Origin: Bacillota bacterium
GTDB lineage: Bacteria > Bacillota > Clostridia > Oscillospirales > Acutalibacteraceae
Reading direction: 5' to 3'
Length of the DNA: 64,000 nucleotides
NCBI GenBank assembly: GCA_023390175.1
Contig: JAEWDK010000015.1
Coordinates: 62,001-126,000 of the forward strand
Positions within the stretch are counted from its first letter, which is position 1. Each line of letters begins with the position of its first letter. A model generated the notes under the pieces. It was not told the origin of the DNA, searched no databases, and saw nothing but the letters and a program-made list of their open reading frames with translations. Of the stretch, positions 29,407-37,908 are shown piece by piece. The position numbers and the translations under genes are program-made.

Positions 29407-29435
29407 ATTATACTACTGATTTTTAGAATTTGCAA
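29407..29435 (-). promoter_or_regulatory. Predicted sigma-A promoter of the liv operon
   Basis: Minus strand TTGCAA, a 17-nt spacer and TATAAT. The leader of about 110 nt between it and livK contains an imperfect hairpin (GCCGGGT...CACACGGC near 29342-29368). No T-box or known riboswitch is recognised in it. The remaining 29436-29640 stretch is AT-rich with nothing evident. Confidence 0.7.
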
Positions 29436-29641
29436 CTATAATTTTGAATTATTCGTTTCATTTTGAAATATCATCTTATTTAACAGTTTTACCGCATTTT
29501 CGAAATTAATTCACGTCAAAAATGAAATAAAATTTTATTGAAATTGCAAATTTATTGCCTATGTATCACTTTAAACGGTTAAAATAACGGGTCTGCCCCC
29601 TGTTCCATTCCGGCAGCCAAAACGATTCTTTTTCTGCAATG

Positions 29642-29671
29642 AAAAAGGCGCCTCCCAAAAGGGAAGCGCCC
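29642..29671 (-). terminator. Intrinsic terminator of the opp operon
   Basis: On the minus strand GGCGCTTCCC pairs with GGGAGGCGCC over a 4-nt loop and is followed by TTTTT, 20 nt after the oppA stop. Confidence 0.88.
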
Positions 29672-29691
29672 AAATCTGATATTACTGTAAA

Positions 29692-31362
29692 TTAGCCTTC
29701 GACTGTTGCATACATGAAATAATCGAAGCCGTATGGTGACATATAGTAGCCTTTGATGTTCGGGCTCATGAGGTAGCTACGTGTGCGGTAGAACTCAGGA
29801 GCAATTACAACATCATTCATCAGCATGTCTTCCGCTTTATGCAGGGCAGGCATTCTGACCGTATTATCATCCGTTGATTTAACCTGCTGAATCAGTTTGT
29901 CATATGCAGGGTTGGAATATTTCGGGTCATTGTTGCCGCCGCCTGTTACAAACAGGTCAAGGAAAGTAACCGGGTCGTTAAAGTCAGCGCCCCATGCGCC
30001 ACGGCAGACACTGAAGTTGCCCTTATTACGGCTGTCGATAAATACAGCCCATTCCTGTGAAGTAATTGTGCAGTTAATGCCGAGCTGTGTCTTCCACATG
30101 TTCTGAAGTGCTTCAGCCATGGCCTGGTTCGCGGAGCCAGGGTTGGTTGAATATTCAAATGACGGGAAGCCCTTGCCGTTCGGATAGCCTGCTTCAGCAA
30201 GAAGCTTTTTGGCTTCGGCTACATTCTTCTCATAATCTTCCGGTTTTGAGGAGAAATAATCGCCGCCAACCTGACGGAATTGCTTTGTGCTGTCCACATC
30301 GGTTGCTCCAAGCGGAACAAAGCCGGTTGCAGTAGTCTGGTTTTCTTTTGTAACCTTTTGTACAAGGTAGTTGCGGTCAATTGCAAGGGACAGTGCTTTT
30401 CTGACTTTCACGTTGTCAAAAGGAGCCTTTTTCACGTTGAATTCAACGTAGTTTACGCCAAGTTCTGCGTCCTTGTGGAAGTCGGGCTTGTCTTTCCAGG
30501 CGTCCATTTCATCAACGGAAATCGGGTAGATAAAGCTTAGTTCGCCGTTCTGATAAGCGGCAAGATTTGCAGCATCATCATCGGAAAGAACAAATTTCAA
30601 AGTATCAATGTGAACTTTGTCTTTGTCATAATAATTCGGATTCTTGACCATGGTGATGCTTTCCTTATGGCTCCACTCTTTCATCATGTAAGGGCCATTG
30701 GAAATATAAGTTTTCGGATCCTGTGTCCACTTGTCATTGCCTGCTACAACGTCTTTGCGAACAGGATAATACGCTGTAAAGGAAAGTAATTCAAGGAAGT
30801 AAGCACACGGTGCTCTCAGTGTGATGGTCAATGTTTTGTCATCAACTGCTTTAATACCGAGGGAAGTAACGTCCTTGTTTGTTCCTGCAGTAATCTCGTT
30901 TGCATTCAAAACCGGATCAAAGATGTATGCATACTGGGACGCAGTCTTAGGATCGACTGCTCTTTGCCATGCATAAACATAGTCGCCGGCTGTTACAGCT
31001 TTGCCATCCGACCATTTAATATCGTCACGAAGTGTAACGGTATAAGTTTTATGGTCAGCGCTTACTTTAATATCCTTCGCTTCGGCATTTACTGTCTTTT
31101 TTTCGGAAGAATACCTGGTAAGTCCTTCAAACATATGCTGAATCTCTGTTGTAACATCAGCCGCCTGATTTAAAGCAGGGTCAATTGTTTCCGGCTCCGG
31201 GCCGACTTCTACGCTCAGTGTTTGCGCTGCGGCAGGTTTGCTTTCCGCAGCAGATGCAGTTGCAGATGCGCTTGACGATGTAGCCGCGCCATTGCCGCAG
31301 CCAACAAACGCGGAAGACATCAATGCAAGAGCAAGTACTAAAGATGCGATTCTCTTTGTCAT
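29692..31362 (-). CDS. oppA: Peptide ABC transporter substrate-binding lipoprotein (OppA type)
   Basis: 556 residues, family 5 solute-binding protein. Signal peptide with lipobox ending at Cys22 (FVGC), then a Ser/Ala linker. Family features: EPETIDPALNQAADV, the signature stretch YTVTLRDDIKWSDGKAVTAGD near 110, VRKALSLAIDRNYLV and NDPVTFLDLFVTGGGNND. It binds oligopeptides outside the membrane and delivers them to OppBC. ATG follows GGAGGG. It is last in the operon, 73 nt after oppF. Confidence 0.94.
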   Translation of the reverse strand: MTKRIASLVLALALMSSAFVGCGNGAATSSSASATASAAESKPAAAQTLSVEVGPEPETIDPALNQAADVTTEIQHMFEGLTRYSSEKKTVNAEAKDIKVSADHKTYTVTLRDDIKWSDGKAVTAGDYVYAWQRAVDPKTASQYAYIFDPVLNANEITAGTNKDVTSLGIKAVDDKTLTITLRAPCAYFLELLSFTAYYPVRKDVVAGNDKWTQDPKTYISNGPYMMKEWSHKESITMVKNPNYYDKDKVHIDTLKFVLSDDDAANLAAYQNGELSFIYPISVDEMDAWKDKPDFHKDAELGVNYVEFNVKKAPFDNVKVRKALSLAIDRNYLVQKVTKENQTTATGFVPLGATDVDSTKQFRQVGGDYFSSKPEDYEKNVAEAKKLLAEAGYPNGKGFPSFEYSTNPGSANQAMAEALQNMWKTQLGINCTITSQEWAVFIDSRNKGNFSVCRGAWGADFNDPVTFLDLFVTGGGNNDPKYSNPAYDKLIQQVKSTDDNTVRMPALHKAEDMLMNDVVIAPEFYRTRSYLMSPNIKGYYMSPYGFDYFMYATVEG

Positions 31363-31434
31363 GAATAAATCCCTCCAGTTAATTTCTGAATTTCTCTTCT
31401 TCTATTCTAATTTGCACAAGCAAACTAAAATCAC

Positions 31435-32403
31435 TTAAATTTCACCGATGCGGTGACATGCTGCAAAATGCCCGGTTTCGTATTCCTTAAACTCCGGTAC
31501 TTCGGCGGCACAGCGCTCGGTGGCGTAAGGACACCGCGTTCTGAACCGGCACCCCGACGGTGGGTTCAGCGGGCTCGGAACATCGCCTTCAAGCATAATC
31601 CTCTTTTTCGCACGGCTCGCTTTTGGGTCCGGAATCGGAATCGCTGAAAGCAAACTTTTTGTATAAGGATGAATCGGGTGGTCATACAGAGTTTCACTGT
31701 CGGTAAGCTCGACAATCTTGCCAAGGTACATTACACCGATTCGGTTGCTGATATGCCTTACAATCGCAAGGTCATGAGCGATAAACAGATAGGTAAGGCC
31801 CAATTCCTGCTGCAGTTCCTCAAACATGTTGACTACCTGTGCCTGAATGGAAACATCCAGTGCGGAAATCGGCTCGTCGCATACAATGAATTCGGGGTTT
31901 ACCGCAAGTGCGCGTGCAATGCCGATTCTTTGGCGCTGGCCGCCGGAAAACTCATGGGGATAGCGGTTTGCATGTTCTGAGTTAAGGCCTACGCGCTCTA
32001 AAAGCGTCAAAATCCTATCGTTGCGTTCTTTATTATTTGCAGCAAGACCGTGAATATCAATCGGCTCGCCAACAATATCCCCAACGGTCATTCTTGAGTC
32101 AAGTGAAGCGTACGGGTCCTGAAACACAATCTGCATCTTTTTGCGGTATGGGGCAAAATCGACATGGGTTACATCCACGCCGTCATAAATAATTTTACCT
32201 CCGGTTGGCTCATACAGGCGTAGAATTGTTCTTCCCGTTGTAGTTTTGCCGCAGCCGCTTTCGCCAACAAGGCCAAAGGTTTCGCCCTTGTTGATATAAA
32301 AGCTTACATCGTCAACAGCCTGAACATAGGACTTGTGAAACATATTGCCCTTTACCGGAAAATATTGCTGGAGGTGCTGAACTTCTAACAGCTTTTCGCT
32401 CAT
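31435..32403 (-). CDS. oppF: Oligopeptide ABC transporter ATPase OppF
   Basis: 322 residues. Walker [10 protein letters not shown], signature [15 protein letters not shown], Walker [15 protein letters not shown], plus the C-terminal oligopeptide-transporter extension with [14 protein letters not shown], whose cysteines resemble the cluster-binding tail of the Opp/Dpp ATPases. Start overlaps oppD by 4 bp (ATGA). Pairs with OppD. Confidence 0.94.
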   Translation of the reverse strand: MSEKLLEVQHLQQYFPVKGNMFHKSYVQAVDDVSFYINKGETFGLVGESGCGKTTTGRTILRLYEPTGGKIIYDGVDVTHVDFAPYRKKMQIVFQDPYASLDSRMTVGDIVGEPIDIHGLAANNKERNDRILTLLERVGLNSEHANRYPHEFSGGQRQRIGIARALAVNPEFIVCDEPISALDVSIQAQVVNMFEELQQELGLTYLFIAHDLAIVRHISNRIGVMYLGKIVELTDSETLYDHPIHPYTKSLLSAIPIPDPKASRAKKRIMLEGDVPSPLNPPSGCRFRTRCPYATERCAAEVPEFKEYETGHFAACHRIGEI

Positions 32404-33413
32404 GATTCTTTCCCTCCCTGTGCGTTTTCAAACTGCTCTTTCTGCAGCAGCCAGCAGGCACTTTTGTGGCCCGGCGCAATTTCGGTGTACTCCGGCATTT
32501 TGCTCAGGCAGATTTTCATGCACTGGTCGCAGCGGGAAGCAAACGGACAGCCCGCCGGTGGATTTAACAAATCGACCGGGGTTCCTTCAATCGGGATCAG
32601 CTTTTTGTGCTCCCTCTCATCAATGTTTGGAATGGATTTTAAAAGGCCCTGTGTGTAACAATGCTTCGGATTATAAAAAATATCATCCACACTGCCGATT
32701 TCAACAATTTTACCGGCGTACATAACCGCAATGCGGTCACAAACATCGGAAACAACGCCAAGATCATGCGTAATGATAATAATTGACATGTTGATCTTTT
32801 TCTTCAGCTCAACCATCAGCTCAAGAATCTGAGCCTGAATGGTCACGTCAAGAGCCGTGGTAGGTTCGTCTGCAATTAAGAGCTTCGGCTCGCAGGCGAG
32901 TGCCATCGCAATCATAACTCTCTGGCGCATTCCGCCAGAGAACTCATGAGGATACTGCTTCATCCGCTTTTCCGGTTCGTTCATGCCGACCAGACCCAAA
33001 AGTTCAATTGCCCTGGCTTTGCGCTCTTCCTTATTTTTGTTGGTATGCAGCTTCAGCATTTCCGTCAGCTGATCTCCAATGGTATAAACAGGGTTCAGCG
33101 AAGTCATCGGGTCCTGGAAAATGATGCTGACCTCGCTGCCGCGCATTTTTCTAAATTCTTTTTCGGTCATTTTTTCAATTTCATGCCCGTTAAAATTAAC
33201 CGAGCCGCCCACGACCTTGCCGGGGTCTGCAATAATTCCCATCAGGGTATAAGCGGAAACGCTTTTTCCGCTTCCGGACTCTCCAACGATTCCAAGCACC
33301 TCGCCGTGGTCAAGCGTATAGGATACGCCGCTGACCGCCTTTACCTCACCGGCAGGGGTGAAAAAGGAAACTTGAAGATTTTCTATATCAAGTAAGCAAT
33401 TAGAGCTCATCAT
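32400..33413 (-). CDS. oppD: Oligopeptide ABC transporter ATPase OppD
   Basis: 337 residues. Walker [10 protein letters not shown], signature [15 protein letters not shown], Walker [15 protein letters not shown], and the C-terminal extension with [19 protein letters not shown]. The GGAG site serves either of two adjacent ATG codons. Located between oppC and oppF in the usual gene order. Confidence 0.94.
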   Translation of the reverse strand: MMSSNCLLDIENLQVSFFTPAGEVKAVSGVSYTLDHGEVLGIVGESGSGKSVSAYTLMGIIADPGKVVGGSVNFNGHEIEKMTEKEFRKMRGSEVSIIFQDPMTSLNPVYTIGDQLTEMLKLHTNKNKEERKARAIELLGLVGMNEPEKRMKQYPHEFSGGMRQRVMIAMALACEPKLLIADEPTTALDVTIQAQILELMVELKKKINMSIIIITHDLGVVSDVCDRIAVMYAGKIVEIGSVDDIFYNPKHCYTQGLLKSIPNIDEREHKKLIPIEGTPVDLLNPPAGCPFASRCDQCMKICLSKMPEYTEIAPGHKSACWLLQKEQFENAQGGKES

Positions 33414-33421
33414 TAAATCTC

Positions 33422-34480
33422 CTATTTCTTTAGCTTTGGATCAAATGCATCTCTCAGGCCGTCGCCGAAGAGGTTGAATGAAAGAATAATCAGGCTGATT
33501 GCGACGGACGGCACTACCAAGCGATACGCATAGGATGTGATGCCGCCGATTGCCGCGGAAGCGAGGGAACCAAGGCTGGCCATTGGAGCCGCAACGCCCA
33601 ATCCGAGGAAGCTTAAAAACGCTTCGGTGAAAATTGCCGATGGAATTTGCAGCGTTGTGGTAACGATTAGGGTTCCGATGCAGTTTGGAAGCAGATGCTT
33701 CGTAATAATCCTGCTGTTGGAAGCACCCAGCGCCTTTGCCGCCGTAACAAATTCCTGTTCCTTCAAGGTCATGATCTGTCCGCGCACAATACGCGCCATA
33801 CCGACCCAATACAGCAAACTGAATGTAATAAAAATACTGATTAATCCAACGCCGACCTTCTGCAGCCCCGCAAACGCGGGATTACTGTCGAACAGCTGAG
33901 TCAGCGGTGCTTTCAATGTTACCTGTAAAAGAATAATAATGAGCATGTCCGGCACAGAATATATGATATCCACAATACGCATCATAATCAGGTCAACCTT
34001 GCCGCCGAAATATCCGGCAATGGCGCCGTAGATGCTGCCGATCAAAAGAACAAGCGCGCTGGCCACCAAGCCAACCATAAGGGATATTTTCGAGCCGATC
34101 ATGACGCGGACGCCAAGGTCACGGCCAAAGCTGTCGGTTCCAAACACATGGGGGAATACTTTTTCGCCCGCCGCGATTTTCTGCTGCTCAGACTGTGAAT
34201 ACTGCATCGGCCGCAAATCTTCGCTGCCGCGAATCTGGTCGTCGTATTGATACGGGTAAAAGCTTGGCACAATAAATGCAAATATCAAAACTGCGATAAT
34301 AACAAAAAATGCAATCATTGCAACTTTATTTTTACGGAAACGCTGTATTGCGTCCTTCCAATAGGTTGTGCTTTCACGCATTACAACCAATTCTTTTTTC
34401 TCATCCGCAGTGGCAGGTAAAAAGTCTTCCGCATTTAACTGCATGCTGAACGGATTCGCTTTTAATTTAATATCGTTCAT
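33422..34480 (-). CDS. oppC: Oligopeptide ABC transporter permease OppC
   Basis: 352 residues. A long cytoplasmic N-terminus (about 50 residues) precedes the first helix, as in OppC. Six helices, with the OppC N-terminal domain pattern FRKNKVAMIAFFVIIAV, then HVFGTDSFGRDLGVRVMIG and the EAA loop AAKALGASNSRIITKHLLPN. Forms the pore with OppB. Good ribosome site; 8 nt from oppD. Confidence 0.94.
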   Translation of the reverse strand: MNDIKLKANPFSMQLNAEDFLPATADEKKELVVMRESTTYWKDAIQRFRKNKVAMIAFFVIIAVLIFAFIVPSFYPYQYDDQIRGSEDLRPMQYSQSEQQKIAAGEKVFPHVFGTDSFGRDLGVRVMIGSKISLMVGLVASALVLLIGSIYGAIAGYFGGKVDLIMMRIVDIIYSVPDMLIIILLQVTLKAPLTQLFDSNPAFAGLQKVGVGLISIFITFSLLYWVGMARIVRGQIMTLKEQEFVTAAKALGASNSRIITKHLLPNCIGTLIVTTTLQIPSAIFTEAFLSFLGLGVAAPMASLGSLASAAIGGITSYAYRLVVPSVAISLIILSFNLFGDGLRDAFDPKLKK

Positions 34481-34500
34481 TAAATTTCTTCCCTGCCCTT

Positions 34501-35418
34501 CTACTTTAATTTAATTCTTGGGTCAACCAGCTTATAGCAAATGTCAACCAGTACGTTCATGAAAACAAGTAAGACCGCAAGGAAGATGGTGGTGCTCATC
34601 ACCATGGGATAATCGCGGCCGGTAATGCAGTTAATAAATTCACGGCCCAAGCCGGGAATATTAAAGATTTTTTCCACAACAAAGCTGCCGGTTACCGTAT
34701 ATGCAAGCAGCGGCCCCACATAGGTAATAACCGGGATAATTGCATTTCTCATTGCATGTTTAAAAAGTATGATAAATTTGCTTACGCCCTTTGCTCGTGC
34801 AGTCCGGATGTAATCCTGATTCAGCGCGTCAAGCATACTGGAACGCATCAAGCGCGTAATATACGCCATTGGGTAAAAAGCGAGCGTTGCGACCGGCATA
34901 ATGTAATGCAGCGGCGTCTTTAAGCCCATTGTAGGCAGAAGGCGCAAGTTCACGCCGAATGTCACCAGCAAAAACGTTGCCACAACAAAGCTCGGTACTG
35001 CGATTCCCAAAGTGGAAATTACCATCAGCACACTGTCGCCCCACTTCCCGCGGTTCAGCGCAGCCACAGAGCCCATGATAATTCCAAGCACCAACGCAAC
35101 CAAAATGGAAAGTCCGCCAAGCCTGGCTGAAACAGGGAAAGTTGAGAAAATAATATCATTGGCCGTTCTGCCCTTCTGCTTAATAGAAAGGCCCAAATCA
35201 CCATGGAGTAAATTCCCCATGTAATTTATGTATTGAACGGGCAGCGGTTTGTCAAGGCCGTACTTTACCTTCATCGCTTCTGTTGTTGCCGGCGAAACCG
35301 CCTTTTCACTTAAAAAGGGCCCGCCCGGAATCATATTCATCAGTGTAAACGTGATGACCGAAATCAAAAAAATAGTCAGAAGCGCATACCCAACGCGCTT
35401 AATCACATAGTTTGTCAC
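34501..35418 (-). CDS. oppB: Oligopeptide ABC transporter permease OppB
   Basis: 305 residues, six helices. Features: YVIKRVGYALLTIFLISVIT at the N-terminus, MIPGGPFLSEKAVSP, and the EAA loop TARAKGVSKFIILFKHAMRN. I place the start at the GTG at 35418, eight bases after AAGGAG; another GTG three codons earlier touches that site and is unlikely. First gene of oppBCDFA. Confidence 0.93.
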   Translation of the reverse strand: MTNYVIKRVGYALLTIFLISVITFTLMNMIPGGPFLSEKAVSPATTEAMKVKYGLDKPLPVQYINYMGNLLHGDLGLSIKQKGRTANDIIFSTFPVSARLGGLSILVALVLGIIMGSVAALNRGKWGDSVLMVISTLGIAVPSFVVATFLLVTFGVNLRLLPTMGLKTPLHYIMPVATLAFYPMAYITRLMRSSMLDALNQDYIRTARAKGVSKFIILFKHAMRNAIIPVITYVGPLLAYTVTGSFVVEKIFNIPGLGREFINCITGRDYPMVMSTTIFLAVLLVFMNVLVDICYKLVDPRIKLK

Positions 35419-35520
35419 TATAGCCACTCCTTAAAAATTCATGCTTTTTAGAATCTGCTGAAAATTACAGCATCACTCCCGATTAGCGCAGTCGAAAAAA
35501 ATCGAAAACACGTATTGAGT

Positions 35521-35549
35521 ATTATACCATAGGCAAAAAACCAATTCAA
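35521..35549 (-). promoter_or_regulatory. Predicted sigma-A promoter of the opp operon
   Basis: Minus strand TTGAAT, a 17-nt spacer and TATAAT, about 100 nt upstream of the oppB start. Confidence 0.7.
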
Positions 35550-36159
35550 CCGGATCCCCCCACCATATGGGGTGCGGCACAGAAATAAATACCAAATAAA
35601 CTCTGCATAAAGATTCCCGACTTAAAACAGAGGGCATGTTACTTCTCCACTGTGCCGTAAGAAAGTAAAACCGTTAAAATGCTGTGTAGGACACGCTCGA
35701 CATTGAGCGTGTCCTACTTCCATGTAACACTATTGAAATATTATAGCAACTATTCATTCATTTTTCAAGATAAATTAAAGATAAATTGAGTTTTTTTTTA
35801 TTTTTATGAATTAATTAGGTAAAGCGGTTGCAGCTTTTCTTTGTATAAATTGTTAAAAGGGCATTCTGCGAATCTTCCCGCCAGTCCTGGGCAAATGCCT
35901 TTTACTGATACCATGGTAAAGGGATGAATCGAAATCGTCAGCTTCAAAATTCATCCATAAATTTCCAGTATACAAAGTTTATCCTGCTCACTTTGCAATT
36001 CATATCATTCATATATTTTATATTATTTTACTTTGTACCGGATGTCTTTTCAACTGTAATTATTGCTTAATATAAGGGCTGTTCTTCAATAGAAACTATC
36101 TATTATGATATTATAATGAAATTTTTGCAAACGAAGGGATTTTATTCTACATGGATGCG
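35550..36159. other. Gene-free intergenic region with several hairpins
   Basis: No supported gene in this 610-nt stretch. It contains a 13-bp palindrome (separate entry), an imperfect stem AAAAGGGCATT/AATGCCTTTT at about 35855-35904 enclosing GC-rich loops, and a perfect GGATGAAT/ATTCATCC stem at about 35921-35957. TATAAT at 36112 lies 43 nt before a terminator hairpin but has no good -35. An unannotated small RNA is possible; nothing more can be supported. Confidence 0.45.
35686..35717. repeat. Perfect 13-bp palindrome
   Basis: GTAGGACACGCTC and GAGCGTGTCCTAC flank a 6-nt loop. No T run on either side and no adjoining gene end, so it is not an ordinary terminator. It may be the tip of a degenerated mobile element or part of a small RNA. 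Confidence 0.6.
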
Positions 36160-36192
36160 AAAAGCCACAGCTTGTGTACAGCTGTGGCTTTT
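36160..36192. terminator. Terminator downstream of the MerR gene
   Basis: AAAAGCCACAGC pairs with GCTGTGGCTTTT around a 9-nt loop. On the minus strand it lies 60 nt after the merR stop; on the plus strand the T run is longer (TTTTTT), so it could also end a short plus-strand RNA. Confidence 0.8.
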
Positions 36193-36251
36193 TTAGATTT
36201 TCCTGTCGGAATATTATTTTTGATACAATGACGGCTCCACACTGTCTGCGG

Positions 36252-36929
36252 TCATAGTTCCTTACATGATAAATAATACCCTATACGACTCGAATATACG
36301 ATAACTCTATATGAAATTCCATTCATGCTAAACGTAAGTGGGCTGTTTTCCTTTGCGAACTCACATTTTTGCTTATTCTCAGCGCAATATGCCGCAATAG
36401 CGCTGTAAATTTCGTTCGAAGACGGATAGTGGGAAGAATCCTCCGGTGAAATAACAAAACATCGTTTCATAATCAAATCCTCCATTCCTTTACCAAGATA
36501 ATTTTTTGCCTTTGTTATGAAATCAAATGCAATATTGAAGAATTTCACACCGTTTCGCTCTTCTGTTTCCATATAATTCAGATATTCGCTTACACGGAAT
36601 TCCTCCCCGGAGGATGTCATCTGCGCTATCTTTTCAAAAAGCTGCTTCTGCTTTTTTAACTCATCAATTTTTGTTGCCGTTATCTGTGAATACTTTTTCA
36701 TACAGTCATATATGGATACTTCCTTGTGCTTCATTTCCAAAATATCACGGATGGATATGCCCAGTTTTCGAAACAGCTTGATTTCATTCAGTTGGGCCAC
36801 ATTTTCCTCTGTATATTCTCGGTATCCGTTTTCAGAATTATGAGACGGAGTAACCAATCCCTCTTTTTCGTAAAATCTGATGTTTTGTTTTGAAATCCCG
36901 GTCTGTTGTTCCACCTCTTTGATTGTCAT
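36252..36929 (-). CDS. MerR-family transcriptional regulator
   Basis: 225 residues. The N-terminal 70 residues are a MerR DNA-binding domain (TIKEVEQQTGISKQNIRFYE, KEGLVTPSHNSENGYREY), followed by a coiled-coil dimerisation helix (ITATKIDELKKQKQLFEKIA). The last 100 residues are not recognised and contain no obvious metal-binding cysteine cluster, so a small-molecule effector is more likely than a metal. No target gene is adjacent. The upstream promoter has the 19-bp spacer and internal dyad expected for a MerR protein controlling its own gene. Confidence 0.88.
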   Translation of the reverse strand: MTIKEVEQQTGISKQNIRFYEKEGLVTPSHNSENGYREYTEENVAQLNEIKLFRKLGISIRDILEMKHKEVSIYDCMKKYSQITATKIDELKKQKQLFEKIAQMTSSGEEFRVSEYLNYMETEERNGVKFFNIAFDFITKAKNYLGKGMEDLIMKRCFVISPEDSSHYPSSNEIYSAIAAYCAENKQKCEFAKENSPLTFSMNGISYRVIVYSSRIGYYLSCKEL

Positions 36930-36951
36930 GTATCACCACCTCCTTAACGTA

Positions 36952-36982
36952 ACTATAAACGTTATATAAAGTATAATGTCAA
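36952..36982 (-). promoter_or_regulatory. MerR-type promoter with 19-bp spacer and operator dyad
   Basis: Minus strand TTGACA and TATAGT separated by 19 nt. ACATTATA and TATAACGT form a near-perfect dyad with a 5-nt centre placed inside the spacer. This over-long spacer with an internal dyad is the known geometry on which MerR proteins twist DNA to activate transcription. Confidence 0.8.
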
Positions 36983-37196
36983 TCTCTTTTTTCATATTTT
37001 TATAATTTTATTTCAGCCATACAAAATTCCCCCTTTGTCGGACTCATATTCTTAATTCGTGCAAGATATTTTACCTGCTGTGCCTAAGCAAGCCGTCAAC
37101 CGGCCCCTATTTTCTATGAGCAGAAAAAGGGCAAGAAGCATATCGCTTCTCACCCAATCTTCCGATTTACTCTGCAGAGCCGGGAGCTCTGTCTTT

Positions 37197-37676
37197 TTAT
37201 TTTTTGTAGGTCATAACAGCCGTTTCACCCGCAGTTACATCGCCTGCGAGCGTCTGAAGGTTCTTCACTGCGTCAAGATTTGTAATGATACATGGTGAAA
37301 TTGTGCTGAGTCCCTTGCTTTGAATAAACGCAAGATCCATATCCATCAGCTTGTCCCCCGCGTTCACATGCTGGCCCACTTCCACATAACAGGTAAAGCC
37401 CTCACCCTCCAGCTTAACGGTGTCAATTCCCAAATGCACAAGCACTTCAAGGCCGTCGTCGCTTTCGATTCCAATCGCGTGTTTGGTATGGGCAACCTGA
37501 GCAATCGTACCCGAAACAGGGGAGAGCACCTCGTTGCTGCTTGGTACGATGGCCACGCCGTCGCCAAGGACTTTTCCGGAAAACACCGGGTCCGGCACTT
37601 CCGTAATCGATATGGCTTTGCCGCTCTGCTGTGCTACAATCTTTACTTTACTGTCCTTATGATGAAACAATCCCAT
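37197..37676 (-). CDS. crr: PTS glucose-family enzyme IIA (Crr-like)
   Basis: 159 residues, soluble IIA of the glucose family. The phosphorylated histidine is His81 in LEVLVHLGIDTV and the helper is His66 in HTKHAIGI, matching the His75/His90 pair of E. coli IIA-Glc. It accepts phosphate from HPr and passes it to IIB of the neighbouring permease. It lies 230 nt downstream of the IIBC gene behind a strong hairpin, so its expression may be lower. An AT-rich hairpin after the stop (near 37126-37155) is a weak terminator candidate. Confidence 0.93.
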   Translation of the reverse strand: MGLFHHKDSKVKIVAQQSGKAISITEVPDPVFSGKVLGDGVAIVPSSNEVLSPVSGTIAQVAHTKHAIGIESDDGLEVLVHLGIDTVKLEGEGFTCYVEVGQHVNAGDKLMDMDLAFIQSKGLSTISPCIITNLDAVKNLQTLAGDVTAGETAVMTYKK

Positions 37677-37857
37677 TGAATTCCCCCAATTCGGGCAATC
37701 CGGAAAACGGAAAGGCGATACGTTTCGCTGTAAAAGAGCAGATTACACGAAAAACAAAAGCCTGCAATGCTGAGTGCTTTTCCTACGAAAACTGCTTTTA
37801 CAGCCAAAACAGCCGGGTGACCGGAGTTTTCAGACAGCCCGTAATATAATTGATAAA

Positions 37858-37886
37858 CAGTCCCTCCCCTAAAAGAGGAGGGACTG
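37858..37886 (-). terminator. Hairpin after the PTS IIBC gene
   Basis: CAGTCCCTCC(T/C)CT pairs with AGGGGAGGGACTG over a short A/T loop, followed on the minus strand by TTTATC. The incomplete T run suggests partial termination before crr. No separate crr promoter was found in 37677-37857. Confidence 0.65.
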
Positions 37887-37908
37887 CCTTAACCTTATAA
37901 GCGTATGC

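Noticed and set aside
36151..36231. Possible 26-codon peptide across the terminator downstream of merR
   Set aside because: The ribosome site is poor and the hairpin explains the sequence; no supporting conservation can be shown here.
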